Origin: Pseudomonas sp. FP453
GTDB lineage: Bacteria > Pseudomonadota > Gammaproteobacteria > Pseudomonadales > Pseudomonadaceae
DNA length: 64,000 bases
Reading direction: 5' to 3'
Assembly: GCF_030687495.1 (NCBI RefSeq)
Contig: NZ_CP117435.1
Span: 434,001-498,000 of the forward strand
Position 1 is the stretch's first letter, and each line of letters opens with the position of its first letter. Positions 9,882 to 19,871 of this stretch are shown here, piece by piece. Made by a program: the position numbers and the translations under genes. The notes below the pieces were generated by a model. That model made no database searches, was not told the DNA's origin, and saw nothing but the letters and a program-made list of their open reading frames with translations.

Positions 9882-11486
9882 CTATCGACGCACGATCAGA
9901 TAAACACCGACGGCGACCATGATGCCCGCCGGCCAGTAGCCCAGCGCATTCAACGGCCCGCCGAGGGCGAGCACGATGCCGCCGGTCAGGTGCGCGGCGC
10001 CGAGCAGGCGCAGGAACCAGTCGTCCTTGCGCGTGTGCCACGGTGGCGCGGGGTCTTTGGCGTGGGGCTGGGACATGCGCTCCAGCAGGTCGCGGGTCAT
10101 GTTGGCCAGGTGCGGCAGTTGCTCGACCTGGCTGTGCAGGTTGCCCAGCAGGGTTTTCGGGCTGACCCGCTCGCGCATCCAGCGTTCGAGGAACGGTTGG
10201 GCGGTGTTCCACAGGTCGAGGTCCGGGTACAGCTGGCGGCCCAGGCCTTCGATGTTCAGCAGGGTCTTTTGCAGCAGCACCAGCTGCGGCTGCACTTCCA
10301 TATTGAAGCGCCGCGCGGTCTGGAACAGGCGCATCAGCACCTGGCCGAAGGAAATATCCTTTAACGGTTTTTCGAAGATCGGCTCGCACACCGTACGGAT
10401 CGCTGCTTCGAATTCGTTGAGCTTGGTCTCGGCCGGCACCCAGCCCGAATCGATGTGCAACTGCGCCACGCGGCGGTAGTCACGCTTGAAGAAGGCGAAC
10501 AGGTTGCGTGCCAGGTAGTCCTGGTCCTGCGGGGTGAGGCTGCCGACGATGCCGCAGTCGATCGCGATGTACTGCGGGCTCCACGGGTTGACGGTGCTGA
10601 CGAAGATGTTGCCGGGGTGCATGTCGGCGTGGAAGAAGCTGTCGCGGAACACCTGGGTGAAGAAGATCTCCACGCCGCGTTCGGCGAGCATCTTCATGTC
10701 GGTGCGCTGGTCGGCCAGGGTGGCGAGGTCGGTGACCTGCACGCCGTAGATGCGCTCCATCACCAGCACTTTCGGGCGGCACCAGTCCCAATACACTTGC
10801 GGTACGTACAGCAGCGGCGAGCCTTCGAAGTTGCGCTTGAGCTGGCTGGCGTTGGCCGCTTCGCGCAGCAGGTCGAGTTCGTCGTAGATGGTTTTTTCGT
10901 AGTCGGCGACCACGTCCACCGGGTGCAGCAAGCGCGCATCGGCGCTGAAGCGCTCGGCGGCGCGGGCGAGGATGAACAGCCACGCCAGGTCCTGGCCGAT
11001 GATCGGCTTGAGGCCCGGGCGGATGACCTTCACCACCACTTCTTCGCCGCTCTTGAGCTGCGCGGCGTGGACTTGTGCGACCGAGGCCGAGGCCAGCGGC
11101 TCGACGTCGAAACGGCTGAACACTTCGCTGATCTTCTGCCCCAGCTGTTCCTCGATCAGCTTCATCGACTGCTGGGAGTCGAACGGCGGCACGCGGTCTT
11201 GCAGCAGCATCAGTTCGTCGGCGATGTCCTCGGGCAGCAGGTCGCGGCGGGTCGAGAGGATCTGCCCGAACTTGATAAAGATCGGTCCCAGGTCCTGCAA
11301 CGCCAGGCGCAGGCGCGCGCCACGGCTCAGCTCCAGCTTTTTGCGCGGGAACCAGCGCCACGGCAGCACATAGCGCACTGCCAGCAGGAACCACGGCAGG
11401 GGCAGGGCGAACAGCAGGTCATCGAGTTGGTAGCGGATTACGACGCGCTGGATACGAAACAAACGGCGGACGGCGAGCAGCTTCAT
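9882..11486 (-). CDS. ubiB: Ubiquinone biosynthesis regulatory protein kinase UbiB
   Basis: ABC1/ADCK-family atypical kinase/ATPase needed for coenzyme Q synthesis. The family KxGQ motif appears as KFGQILSTR near residue 72, the Ala-rich loop as [10 protein letters not shown] near 134, the catalytic segment as FHADMHPGN near 290 and the metal site as DCG near 311. Two hydrophobic C-terminal stretches anchor it in the membrane. The 534-aa length is typical. It overlaps ubiJ by 4 nt (ATGA). Confidence 0.95.
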   Translation of the reverse strand: MKLLAVRRLFRIQRVVIRYQLDDLLFALPLPWFLLAVRYVLPWRWFPRKKLELSRGARLRLALQDLGPIFIKFGQILSTRRDLLPEDIADELMLLQDRVPPFDSQQSMKLIEEQLGQKISEVFSRFDVEPLASASVAQVHAAQLKSGEEVVVKVIRPGLKPIIGQDLAWLFILARAAERFSADARLLHPVDVVADYEKTIYDELDLLREAANASQLKRNFEGSPLLYVPQVYWDWCRPKVLVMERIYGVQVTDLATLADQRTDMKMLAERGVEIFFTQVFRDSFFHADMHPGNIFVSTVNPWSPQYIAIDCGIVGSLTPQDQDYLARNLFAFFKRDYRRVAQLHIDSGWVPAETKLNEFEAAIRTVCEPIFEKPLKDISFGQVLMRLFQTARRFNMEVQPQLVLLQKTLLNIEGLGRQLYPDLDLWNTAQPFLERWMRERVSPKTLLGNLHSQVEQLPHLANMTRDLLERMSQPHAKDPAPPWHTRKDDWFLRLLGAAHLTGGIVLALGGPLNALGYWPAGIMVAVGVYLIVRR

Positions 11487-12106
11487 GCGTTATCGCTTGG
11501 ATCAAGGGAACGGCTCAGGCGCTCGAAGCGGGCCTCAAGGCGTTCCAGGTCGATTTTGGCCTTGTCGAGTTCGCGAAAGCGCGCTTGCGCTTCCCGTTCT
11601 CCGACCAGGGTGCGCGATTCTTCGCTCAGGTATTCGGCAAGGTTCTGGTTGAGGCTGGCGAACCCTTGCTGATACCACCGCGAACGGCTGCGCAGGTGCC
11701 CGCTGATCAGCTGGGTGGCCACCGGGCCGATCCAGCGTGACAGCTCGTATTCCCAGTCCAGTTCCAGGTCTTGCAGCACGGCGGCCAGGTCCATCAGCAC
11801 CGAACTGTCGCCTTCCAGCTCCACTTCGGCGCTGTGCAGGATCGCCGTCTTGTTGCGGCTCAGGGCCAGGTGCAACAGGCTCGAGGCCGGCGCACGCAGG
11901 GTGCAATCGGCCTCGGCGGCCCAGGTGCTGGCGAGCAGCAGGCCTTCATCGCTGGGCAGGATAAACAGCTGCAAGGCGGGGCTGCGGCAATCGACGGCAA
12001 TCACCTTGCCGGTCAAGTGCGCGAGCCGCGCCAGGGCGGTGCTGTCCAGGCGCAGGACACGGTTGAGGCCGTGTTCGACGCTGGCGAGAAGGCCCTGGAA
12101 CAGCAT
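11483..12106 (-). CDS. ubiJ: Ubiquinone biosynthesis accessory factor UbiJ (SCP2-like)
   Basis: SCP2-type lipid-binding protein of 207 aa that scaffolds the Ubi complex with UbiK and helps handle hydrophobic ubiquinone intermediates. The N-terminal SCP2 fold spans about residues 10-110; the C-terminus (about 165-205, [20 protein letters not shown] and onward) is a charged helix likely to form a coiled coil. It sits between ubiE and ubiB with 1-nt and 4-nt overlaps, the standard gammaproteobacterial ubiEJB order. Confidence 0.9.
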   Translation of the reverse strand: MLFQGLLASVEHGLNRVLRLDSTALARLAHLTGKVIAVDCRSPALQLFILPSDEGLLLASTWAAEADCTLRAPASSLLHLALSRNKTAILHSAEVELEGDSSVLMDLAAVLQDLELDWEYELSRWIGPVATQLISGHLRSRSRWYQQGFASLNQNLAEYLSEESRTLVGEREAQARFRELDKAKIDLERLEARFERLSRSLDPSDNA

Positions 12107-12876
12107 CAGGGCTTGATGCCGCGGTGCAGGGCGACGATGCCCGAGGTCATGTTGTGGTAGGTCACGCGGTCGAAACCGGCCTCTACCATCATCGACTTCA
12201 GGGTTTCCTGGTCGGGGTGCATGCGGATCGATTCGGCCAGGTAGCGATAGCTCTCGGCGTCATTGGTGATCAGCTTGCCCATCAGCGGCATGAAGGCGAA
12301 CGAGTAGGTGTCGTAGACCTTGGACATGATCGCGTTGGTCGGCTTGGAGAACTCCAGCACCAACAGGCGCCCGCCCGGCTTGAGCACGCGCAGCATCGAG
12401 CGGATCGCGTCTTCTTTATGGGTGACGTTGCGCAGGCCGAAGGCGATGGTCACGCAGTCGAAATGGTTGTCGGGGAACGGCAGCTTTTCAGCGTCGGCCT
12501 GGACGAATTCGATATTGCCGGCCACGCCTTTATCCAGCAGGCGGTCGCGCCCGACCTTGAGCATGGAACCGTTGATGTCCGCCAGCACCACCTGGCCGGT
12601 GGGGCCGACGAGCTTGGAGAACTTGGCTGCCAGATCGCCCGTGCCGCCGGCGATGTCCAGCACGCGGTTGCCGGTGCGGACGCCCGACAGCTCGATGGTG
12701 AAGCGCTTCCACAGGCGGTGCATGCCGCCGGAGAGCACGTCATTCATCAGGTCGTACTTGGCCGCAACCGAGTGGAACACCTCAGCGACTTTTTCCGCCT
12801 TTTGGCTTTCCGGGACGTTCTTGAAGCCGAAGTGAGTGGTGGGTTCGGCATCGCTGCCTTTGCGCTGATCAGTCAT
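12106..12876 (-). CDS. ubiE: Demethylmenaquinone/ubiquinone C-methyltransferase UbiE
   Basis: SAM-dependent C-methyltransferase of ubiquinone synthesis. At 256 aa it has motif [13 protein letters not shown] near residue 72, [31 protein letters not shown] UbiE signatures, and [15 protein letters not shown]. The ATG at 12876 was chosen because it gives the usual N-terminus. The gene starts divergently from the PHA granule genes and leads the ubiEJB operon. Confidence 0.95.
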   Translation of the reverse strand: MTDQRKGSDAEPTTHFGFKNVPESQKAEKVAEVFHSVAAKYDLMNDVLSGGMHRLWKRFTIELSGVRTGNRVLDIAGGTGDLAAKFSKLVGPTGQVVLADINGSMLKVGRDRLLDKGVAGNIEFVQADAEKLPFPDNHFDCVTIAFGLRNVTHKEDAIRSMLRVLKPGGRLLVLEFSKPTNAIMSKVYDTYSFAFMPLMGKLITNDAESYRYLAESIRMHPDQETLKSMMVEAGFDRVTYHNMTSGIVALHRGIKP

Positions 12877-13020
12877 ATCGCTGTCACCAAAAGAGAATGC
12901 GGCACATGATAATCCCCAAGGCCTGCTTTGTCTTGGCAAGGCTGAAGGTAAGATGGGTGGTCACCGAGACCTTTTGCCGCATCGAAGGTATCCAAACCGC
13001 TATAAAGAGGAGTCATTGCA

Positions 13021-13296
13021 ATGGCCCGTATTACTGTTGAGCGTGCACATTCCCTGGGTAAAGAAGGCGCGCGGGCAAAGGCCGAGAAGTTGGCGCATAA
13101 ACTCAAGGAGCAATATGGCCTGGAGCCGTCGTGGTCTGGCGATACCTTGAACCTCAAGCGTTCAGGGGTTAAAGGCACGGTAGTAGTGGCGGATGATTCG
13201 CTGCGTATTGATGTGGAACTGGGGCTGTTGATGTCGGCCATGAGTGGCACCATCAAGTCCGAAATCGAGAAGGCCCTGGATAAAGCACTGGCTTGA
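13021..13296 (+). CDS. Polyhydroxyalkanoic acid system family protein
   Basis: Small (91 aa) soluble protein of the PHA_gran_rgn family, found beside PHA genes and of uncertain role. It begins MARITVERAHSLGKEGARAKAEKLAHKL and ends with a Lys/Glu-rich helix. RBS AGAGGAG lies at 13006-13012. It is divergent from ubiE and upstream of phaI, the position of its homologue in other pseudomonads. Confidence 0.85.
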   Translation: MARITVERAHSLGKEGARAKAEKLAHKLKEQYGLEPSWSGDTLNLKRSGVKGTVVVADDSLRIDVELGLLMSAMSGTIKSEIEKALDKALA

Positions 13297-13400
13297 TCCG
13301 AGTGTTCTAGGGTGCCGATTCTAATTTTTCCTCCTACTTTGTGGCCAAGCCCTCAACTCCTGTGGGCCGTTCCTCCACCCTATTCTGCGTGAGGTGCACC

Positions 13401-13823
13401 ATGGCCAAAGTTATCTTGAAGAAAAAAATCGACGCCCAGACTACTGCCCTGAGCGACGTTAAAACCTACGCCCGCAAGATCTGGCTGGCGGGCCTGGGGG
13501 CTTACGCCAAGGTTGGCAGCGAAGGCAGCGAGTACTTCAAGGAACTCGTTAAAGCCGGTCAACATGTTGAAAGTAAAGGCAAAAAAGTTGCAGTTGAACA
13601 ACTTGATGCGGCCAACAGTCAGATTGATCAAGTAAAGAGCAATGTCTCCTCTGTCAAAGGTCGGGTAGAAGTTCAGCTGGATAAAGTTGAAAAAGCTTTT
13701 GATACTCGTGTTGCCAGTGCCTTGAATCGAATCGGCATTGCGTCTAAACATGACGTGGAGACACTCTCTGCTAAGCTCGAAGAGCTAACGGCATTGCTCG
13801 AACGTGTCGCGCGTAAACACTAA
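13401..13823 (+). CDS. phaI: Phasin PhaI
   Basis: Granule-associated protein (139 aa) coating medium-chain PHA inclusions. It shares the phasin motif YARKIWLAGLGAYAKVG with PhaF and is predicted almost entirely helical, with amphipathic and coiled-coil character (LDAANSQIDQVKSNVSSVKG). ATG at 13401 follows GAGGTGC. The phaF gene follows 12 nt after the stop, so the two are likely co-transcribed. Confidence 0.92.
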   Translation: MAKVILKKKIDAQTTALSDVKTYARKIWLAGLGAYAKVGSEGSEYFKELVKAGQHVESKGKKVAVEQLDAANSQIDQVKSNVSSVKGRVEVQLDKVEKAFDTRVASALNRIGIASKHDVETLSAKLEELTALLERVARKH

Positions 13824-13835
13824 GGAGACATCGGG

Positions 13836-14786
13836 ATGGCTGTTCAAAAGAAACCTCAGAAAGAAGGCAGCTCGTGGGTCGGGAAAGTTGAAGAATATTC
13901 CCGCAAGATCTGGCTGGCTGGTTTAGGCGTTTACTCGAAGATCGACAGTGACGGCAGCAAACTCTTCGAGACGCTGGTTAAAGACGGCGAGAAGGCCGAG
14001 AAAGTAGCCAACAACGCAGTCGGTAAAAAAGTCACTGCGGCCAAAGCCACTGCCGGTTCGCGCATCAGCGATGCGAAGAAACAAGTGCTGGGGACTTGGG
14101 GGGAGCTGGAAGGGGCTTTGGACAAGCGCCTTAACAGCGCCATTTCGCGCCTGGGCGTGCCGAGCAAGGCGGAAGTCAAAGCGCTGCACAGCAAGGTCGA
14201 TACCCTGACCAAGCAAATCGAAAAACTCACCGGCGCCAAAGTGGCTCCTGTGAAAACCGCCGCCGCCAAGCCTGCCGCTAAAACGGCGGCGGCCAAACCG
14301 GCGGCTAAAAGCGCAGCCAAGCCTCTGGTGAAAGCCACTGCCAAGCCCGCCGCAAAACCTGCGGCCAAGGCACCGGCAAAAGCCGCAGCCAAACCGGCGG
14401 CCAAGCCAGCGGCAAAAACCGCAGCTGCCAAACCGGCCGCCAAGCCTGCTGCTAAACCGGTGGCCGCCAAAGCCGCTGCCAAGCCCGCAGCGAAACCTGC
14501 CGTCAAAGCGGCGGCCAAGCCTGCTGCTAAAACGGCTGCCGCCAAACCGGCTGCCAAGCCGGCAGCAGCCAAACCCGCGGCCAAACCCGCAGTGGCCAAG
14601 CCAGCAGCCAAACCTGCGGCGAAGAAACCAGCGGTCGCCAAAAAGCCCGCAGCGCCCAAGCCGGCAGTGGTCGCCAAGCCTGCAGCTGCGCCTACCGCGT
14701 CGACAGCCAACTCGGTGTCTGCGCCAACGCCCGCTGCTACCCCGACTGTAACGCCGGCAACCCCGACGCCATCCAGTCAGTCCTGA
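13836..14786 (+). CDS. phaF: Phasin PhaF with histone-like AAKP tail
   Basis: 316-aa PHA granule protein. The N-terminal phasin domain (residues 1 to about 140) parallels PhaI (YSRKIWLAGLGVYSKI). The C-terminal half, from about residue 145, is a low-complexity array of AAKPAAKP-type repeats, highly basic and like eukaryotic histone H1 or AlgP. In P. putida, PhaF binds DNA through this tail and helps distribute granules between daughter cells. The repeats make this stretch prone to length change. A strong terminator follows at 14804-14841. Confidence 0.93.
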   Translation: MAVQKKPQKEGSSWVGKVEEYSRKIWLAGLGVYSKIDSDGSKLFETLVKDGEKAEKVANNAVGKKVTAAKATAGSRISDAKKQVLGTWGELEGALDKRLNSAISRLGVPSKAEVKALHSKVDTLTKQIEKLTGAKVAPVKTAAAKPAAKTAAAKPAAKSAAKPLVKATAKPAAKPAAKAPAKAAAKPAAKPAAKTAAAKPAAKPAAKPVAAKAAAKPAAKPAVKAAAKPAAKTAAAKPAAKPAAAKPAAKPAVAKPAAKPAAKKPAVAKKPAAPKPAVVAKPAAAPTASTANSVSAPTPAATPTVTPATPTPSSQS

Positions 14787-14803
14787 TTTTTGCGGGACAT
14801 CTG

Positions 14804-14841
14804 AAAATGCCCGGCCTGCGAAGGTCGGGCATTTTTTTTTT
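14804..14841 (+). terminator. Rho-independent terminator after phaF
   Basis: Stem AATGCCCGGCC / GGTCGGGCATT with loop TGCGAA, followed by a run of ten T. It ends the phaI-phaF transcript and separates it from the convergent fimbrial operon. Confidence 0.9.
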
Positions 14842-14872
14842 CGGGCGCACAACGTGGCGCCTGAAGGCACCG

Positions 14873-15400
14873 CTAGTTGTAGGTGATCGACACGGTCACG
14901 GCGCTGGCCAGACTGCCTTGGGTGATGGCTGCGCCGGTTTTATGGTAGGCCCCTGCCAGTGGCAGCACGGCCTTGTTGCCGCTGGTGACCACCGTTCGGC
15001 TGCGCTCGGCGGGCGTGCCATTGGCCGGGATGGTCGAAAGGCCGGGGGCGCGGTGTGTCAGCCAAAGGGCTGTACCCCCGGAAGTGCCGGTGTTGGCGAA
15101 CAGCATCCCGTTGTCTGCCGAAGGGGTCCCGGTGAATAGGAAGATCACGTTGCGAATGTCCGATTCGCAGTCGGCAGACACCTCGAAATCCAACTGCCCC
15201 GCGTAGGGTGTTGAATCCAAGTCGGAAATCTTGATAGGCGGCAAGGCAATGGTGCGGTTTTCGTCACCCGCCGCCAGGTTGCAGGTGCCCGCGTTGACTT
15301 GCCCGACAAAGGTCAAAGTACCGCTCGTAGCGGCCTGGGCCGCAGGGTGGGTGAAGGTTGCCGCGATTGTCAGCAGCAGAGGAAGGTGGCGCATGTTCAT
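14873..15400 (-). CDS. Fimbrial (type 1 pilin-like) minor subunit
   Basis: 175-aa secreted pilin-domain protein with a signal peptide (about residues 1-23, cleaving after THPAAQA). One cysteine sits early (GTCNLAAG) and another in the middle (ADCESD), as in FimA-fold subunits. The C-terminus ASAVTVSITYN is the penultimate-Tyr strand that chaperones bind. It closely resembles the C-terminal pilin domain of the adhesin encoded just upstream. It is the last gene of the chaperone-usher operon and could be a tip or terminator subunit. Confidence 0.85.
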   Translation of the reverse strand: MNMRHLPLLLTIAATFTHPAAQAATSGTLTFVGQVNAGTCNLAAGDENRTIALPPIKISDLDSTPYAGQLDFEVSADCESDIRNVIFLFTGTPSADNGMLFANTGTSGGTALWLTHRAPGLSTIPANGTPAERSRTVVTSGNKAVLPLAGAYHKTGAAITQGSLASAVTVSITYN

Positions 15401-15417
15401 CAGGTTTTCCCAGCGTT

Positions 15418-16356
15418 TCAGTTGTAAGTGATAGTGACCGTGGCAGTGCTGGCCAGGGTGCCTTGGCTGACTGTTCCGTTTTTGTGATAAGCCGCGCCAA
15501 GTGGCAACACGGCGCGATTGCCGGTGACGACCACCGTGCGCGTGTCATTGGCACTGAGGGTCTGTGGCGTGCCGCCGAGGCGGGAGTACAGCCAGAGCGC
15601 CACACCGCCGGCCGAGCCGGTATTGGCGAAGAGCGAGGGGTTGCCTGGCGCAGGTGTGCCGGTAAAGCGGAACGTCACGTCACTGGCGTCGCTGCAATTG
15701 GCCGTCAATTCGAAGTCGTGGGCGCCTGCGCTGATTGCGCTGTCGAAATCGCGCACGCGCACCTCGGGAAGGGGGATCGTGCGGTTGACGTCGCCGGCCT
15801 CCAGGTCACAGGTGGCGGGGGCCCTGATGAAGCTGACCGAGTTGCCGAGTTGCAGGAGGAAACGGTCTGGGACATCCATCCATTTCTTTTCCCAGAAGCG
15901 CCCGCTGGGGATTGTCCAGCTGGTGACGGGGCCGATCTTGTAGAAGGTGGCCTCGGCGTAGGTGAAGCTGGGAACCTTCCCATAGATGTACTCGGGGCCC
16001 TGGTTATAAAGTGCAAAGTTGGCTTGCCCGCCGCCGGCCCATTTCATCGAGATCGTGACGCCGATGCCTGGAACCTCTGTGAGGTAGGCGCCCGTACTGG
16101 GGTCCTGCAATTGTTGATATCGCCCGATGATCCAACTGCGCTCAGCAACGCGGCAGTCGGCAAAATAGTCGGGCGCCGAACCGCTGAACGCCTGGCGAAG
16201 GATCACACTGCCGACCGGCAGGCTGTCCGGTACGCTGATCGTCGCTGGCAGGTTCAGGGTGAATGTATCGTTCTGGTATCGGTCACACCCCGCTTCAGCG
16301 GCAAGGGGCAGGCCGAAGGCCAGTAGTGCGCAAGCGAGTGGGGTCGAGTATTTCAT
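15418..16356 (-). CDS. Two-domain fimbrial adhesin
   Basis: 312 aa. A signal peptide (about 1-22) is followed by a unique N-terminal domain (about 23-180), likely the receptor-binding lectin-like part, and by a C-terminal pilin domain (about 185-312) ending TATVTITYN. The layout matches FimH-like tip adhesins: the pilin domain accepts the donor strand while the N-domain faces out. Cysteines are near residues 24 and 68 in the N-domain and in the pilin domain (ATCDLEAG, ANCSDASD). The ligand is unknown. It lies between the usher gene and the minor pilin gene. Confidence 0.8.
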   Translation of the reverse strand: MKYSTPLACALLAFGLPLAAEAGCDRYQNDTFTLNLPATISVPDSLPVGSVILRQAFSGSAPDYFADCRVAERSWIIGRYQQLQDPSTGAYLTEVPGIGVTISMKWAGGGQANFALYNQGPEYIYGKVPSFTYAEATFYKIGPVTSWTIPSGRFWEKKWMDVPDRFLLQLGNSVSFIRAPATCDLEAGDVNRTIPLPEVRVRDFDSAISAGAHDFELTANCSDASDVTFRFTGTPAPGNPSLFANTGSAGGVALWLYSRLGGTPQTLSANDTRTVVVTGNRAVLPLGAAYHKNGTVSQGTLASTATVTITYN

Positions 16357-16407
16357 CTTCAGTCCGTCAGCAATAAACAGGGCATGAGCGCGCGCGTAAC
16401 GCGGCGA

Positions 16408-18963
16408 TCAACCGCTTGAATGGGTTTGGCAAGTGCCGGCGTCCAGATGGCGCAAGCGATTGGCTTTGCCCGTGGAGGGCTCGGCGCCCAGCCTGTAGCG
16501 CAGCACGCAAGCGGCGTCGGCATGGGCGCCCCACTTGACGGTCAACGGCCCTTCCGCACGCGACACCCGCACAAAGGCCCTGCCGCCCTGGCCGACCACG
16601 CCAACACTGGCCCCGGCGTCATCGAATACATCCGAGCCGAACGGCAACGGGCTGCCGTCTTCGCGCTGTGCATGGATCAGGATGGCCTGGCCGCTGACCG
16701 TATCGAAGTGCAGCTTCACCACCGAGCCGGCACGAGGCGCGACGTTTTGTGCGGCGGTCTTGAGCTCCACGTCGACGGACAGATCCTTGGGGTCCAGCTC
16801 GACAACGTTCTGGCGATAGGGCGTGAGGTGCGGCACCACGGCAAAACCGCGCTTGCCGACCTGGGCGCCATGGTTGCCATTGATCCGTGCACCCTGTGCA
16901 TCCGGAGCCTGGACGATGCCGATGGTGTCGCCCAATTCCGGCGCGAAGGTCACGCCGTCGCGGTGGGCGACAATGCCTCCGGTGATGCCGAGGGACATCG
17001 AGCGGTAGCTGTCGCTTTGCCCGTAGCCAGCGGACAACACGCCCTGGCTCGCCTGATATTTCGCGTCGGCGCTTATCGCATGGCTGCTGCCCTGCGTGCG
17101 GCTGCCGCCTACCCCGTAGGTAAATTCGCTGCGTTCGCCCAGGGTGCCGCCGAGGTTCAACCGCTCGCCGCTGCTTTGGTTGCCGCGGTAGGCCGTGGTG
17201 GTCAAGGTCGGCGAGCGTGCATCGCTGCCCAACGGCAGGCTCAGGGTCAGTTCCACTTGCTTGTCCACCCGGTCACTGAGCAAATCCTTGGTGCGCTGGG
17301 CGCTGAGGGTGTAGTGCAGGCCTTTCCAGCTGCCGCTGTAACCTGTGGTGAAGGTCAGGTTGCCGCTGGTACGGTTCCAGTAGTTTTGCGAGGAGCCGGT
17401 CAGGTAGACCGTCCCGTTGCCCACGCTTTGGTTGAGGCTGATGTCCATCCGGTCGCGCAGGCGCGATACGCGGTTCAGGTTGCGCCCATCAATGGCGAGG
17501 TCGCGAACCCGCGCTGCGTCGACGATGCTCAGGTAGCCTTCGGTGGAGTAACGGTAGGCACCGAGGGCAAAGTGCGTGCCGGTGTCGGTGAAGTTCTTGC
17601 TGTAGCGCAGTTGCACACTTTGCCCCTGGCGGGATCCGTTGCCGGGCAGATGTGCGCTTGAACGGGTCAGGTCAAACGACAGTGCCCCGTACGGCGTATT
17701 GAACGCGGAACCGACCAACTGCGCCTGATAGTCGTCACCCATCACCGCACCGGTGTAGCCGGTCAACAGGTTGCTGAGACCGTGCTGATAGGTGGCTTGC
17801 ATCAGCCTGGGTGGATGGCGCAGACCGATTTCATCCAGCACGCCAGCACTCAACCCATAGCGGCTGGAGCCGGCGCGCAGCAGGTTGGCGTTGGCGGCGA
17901 ACGGCACGATGAATTCGCGCTGGCGGCCGTCGGCTTCAGTCACCGTGACGGTCAAGTCGCCGCCATAGCCCGTCGGATACAGGTCGTTGAGCACAAACGG
18001 GCCGGGGGGCACCGACACTTCATCCAGCAACACGCCACGCTGGCGCACGGTCACCCGCGCGTTGGTCTCGGCGATACCTCGCACGATGGGCGCGAACCCG
18101 CGCTGGGAGTCGGGCAGCATGCGGTCATCGCTGAACAGGCTGGCGCCGTGCAAGCGCACACTGTCGAACAGCGCGCCCGGGGTATAGATCTCGCCGACCA
18201 TCAGTTGGGATTGCAGCGGGCCCACTTCGCGCTGCACATAGGTGTTGCTGCTTTGATAGCCCGAGGCCGCGTCTGTCTGGCTGAAACTGCCGTTGTGGCG
18301 CCAGTGCCAGTCGCCCAGGTTGAGCCCGCTGTTCAGGCCCAGGTAGTGCGAGTCGAGCGAGCGCCCCTGGGTGCGGGTGGCAAAGGTGTTGGCGTTGTAG
18401 CGCACAAAGGCGGCATCGATTCCGCCATCCCAGTGCTTCGGGTCGACAAAGCCGCGAACCTTGCGCGCCAGGTAGATCTGCGGAACCTGGAGTGTCAGGC
18501 GGTTTTCGCCCGGATCGAACTGGCCGGTGCTGCCGGGCAGGTAGCGGGCAATGTCTGCGCAGCGTTCATAGTCGGGGGGTGGCGCGCCGGGTTGATCCTT
18601 TGGCGCGTCCAGGTCGATGCCGAACCTGAGCAGGGCGTCCTGCTCCAGGCACATCTGCGCAGAGTCCCGGCCTTCGGTTGCGACGAAGGTCAAGGTTTCG
18701 CGACCTATCCACTGGCCGTTCAGGTAAACGTCGGTGCGGTAGTTGCCGGGCAGCACGATGTTGCCCTGGCTGAACTTCGTGATATCGACGTGCTGGCCGC
18801 CTGCGCCATCCGGAAAGAAGGCGGGGTTGAACCCGACATTTTCTACCGCATGGCTGCCCATGGCATAGGCGCCGCTCAGCAGTAACAGGCAACGCGCCGG
18901 CAGTGCCAGACAGGCGCGCACAAAGGGCACGTTTCTGACGCTGGCGTGGGTGTTCAAACTCAT
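16408..18963 (-). CDS. Fimbrial outer-membrane usher protein
   Basis: 851-aa usher that receives chaperone-subunit complexes and assembles the pilus across the outer membrane. A signal peptide precedes the N-terminal chaperone-binding domain (FNPAFFPDGAGGQHVDITKF), followed by the 24-strand barrel region with a plug, then two C-terminal soluble domains (about 690-851). ATG at 18963 is preferred because GGAAAGG lies just upstream; a TTG at 18978 is less likely. Length fits the PapC/FimD family. It is the third structural gene type of the operon, after pilin and chaperones. Confidence 0.93.
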   Translation of the reverse strand: MSLNTHASVRNVPFVRACLALPARCLLLLSGAYAMGSHAVENVGFNPAFFPDGAGGQHVDITKFSQGNIVLPGNYRTDVYLNGQWIGRETLTFVATEGRDSAQMCLEQDALLRFGIDLDAPKDQPGAPPPDYERCADIARYLPGSTGQFDPGENRLTLQVPQIYLARKVRGFVDPKHWDGGIDAAFVRYNANTFATRTQGRSLDSHYLGLNSGLNLGDWHWRHNGSFSQTDAASGYQSSNTYVQREVGPLQSQLMVGEIYTPGALFDSVRLHGASLFSDDRMLPDSQRGFAPIVRGIAETNARVTVRQRGVLLDEVSVPPGPFVLNDLYPTGYGGDLTVTVTEADGRQREFIVPFAANANLLRAGSSRYGLSAGVLDEIGLRHPPRLMQATYQHGLSNLLTGYTGAVMGDDYQAQLVGSAFNTPYGALSFDLTRSSAHLPGNGSRQGQSVQLRYSKNFTDTGTHFALGAYRYSTEGYLSIVDAARVRDLAIDGRNLNRVSRLRDRMDISLNQSVGNGTVYLTGSSQNYWNRTSGNLTFTTGYSGSWKGLHYTLSAQRTKDLLSDRVDKQVELTLSLPLGSDARSPTLTTTAYRGNQSSGERLNLGGTLGERSEFTYGVGGSRTQGSSHAISADAKYQASQGVLSAGYGQSDSYRSMSLGITGGIVAHRDGVTFAPELGDTIGIVQAPDAQGARINGNHGAQVGKRGFAVVPHLTPYRQNVVELDPKDLSVDVELKTAAQNVAPRAGSVVKLHFDTVSGQAILIHAQREDGSPLPFGSDVFDDAGASVGVVGQGGRAFVRVSRAEGPLTVKWGAHADAACVLRYRLGAEPSTGKANRLRHLDAGTCQTHSSG

Positions 18964-19103
18964 GTTTACCCTTTCCAAAAATAGGCACTGTCCGAATCCG
19001 GGCCAAGGGGAGCCCTGCCCTGAAAAATGGGCATCAAGACGAACCTGTGCAGTGGAGTGAGTCGCGCGGGCGGGACGTTACGGCGCCACGCAAGCCTCAT
19101 CGT

Positions 19104-19871
19104 TCATGTCGAGACCTTGGCGCTGTGCGCGCTGCGCACTCCGTAGTCGTCGAGTGTCTGGAACTCAACAGTGGCGGCGCCCGGTGGCGTCTTGAGGGTG
19201 GGCAGTTCAAAGCGCTGGCGCCCCCCCGGGGCCACCATGTTTCCGGCGCCTGATCCAGCGGCCTTGCGCGCGTGACGGTGTGCCGATTCCAGCACCTCGA
19301 TCTGTTCGAACGTCACGTAGTAAGGCGTGGGGTTGAAGACCTCCAGGACTTGGCCCTGCGCCGTTGATTCACGCCGCCATTGCAGTTTCCCCGGTGCCGC
19401 ATCGACGCCATACGGCAGGTTCGGCGGTCGCAAAAACAGCTTGATCCGGGAACGGAAGGCCAGTTGCAGTTGATTGGCCTCCTGGGAATGCGCAGGCACT
19501 TCCAGCAGGTTGAACCAGAACAGGCTTTCCTGATTCGCCGCCTGGGCCTCGCCCGTATACGCCAGGCGCACCACCTGTTGCTTGCCCGGCTCCATGCGGA
19601 AGATCGGTGGCGTGGCGATAAACGGCACGCTGGCCAGGTCCGGTGTGGCGTGTTCGTCGCCGCTGTCCAGCCAGACTTGGATCAGTACGGGGGCACGGTT
19701 CTTGCTCTCCAGCCTGACTGTTACTTCCTTGTCGTCTTGCGGGTAGATGATCCGGGTGTTGTTGATGACCACGCTGGCGTGCGCGGCGGCTGCGCCGAGC
19801 AGTGCGAAGATCAATGCCATGAGCCTGGCGGCAAGCGGTGAAACGAAGGTGGCGTTCATGCAAGAGGTCAT
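19104..19871 (-). CDS. Periplasmic fimbrial chaperone (intact)
   Basis: PapD-like chaperone of 255 aa with a signal peptide ending near AAAHA. The N-terminal Ig-like domain shows NTRIIYPQDDKEVTVRLES and IFRMEPGKQQVVRL. The subunit-binding strand AFRSRIKLFLRP carries the conserved Arg/Lys. The start is uncertain: ATG 19871 overlaps the preceding gene's stop, and ATG 19859 gives a more compact signal peptide. It is one of two tandem chaperone genes; the other is frameshifted. Confidence 0.9.
   Translation of the reverse strand: MTSCMNATFVSPLAARLMALIFALLGAAAAHASVVINNTRIIYPQDDKEVTVRLESKNRAPVLIQVWLDSGDEHATPDLASVPFIATPPIFRMEPGKQQVVRLAYTGEAQAANQESLFWFNLLEVPAHSQEANQLQLAFRSRIKLFLRPPNLPYGVDAAPGKLQWRRESTAQGQVLEVFNPTPYYVTFEQIEVLESAHRHARKAAGSGAGNMVAPGGRQRFELPTLKTPPGAATVEFQTLDDYGVRSAHSAKVST

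Noticed and set aside
13923..14870. Long minus-strand frames opposite phaF (Gly/Arg-rich or Ala/Gly/Leu-rich)
   Set aside because: They mirror the AAKP repeat codons of PhaF; repetitive coding DNA leaves other frames open.
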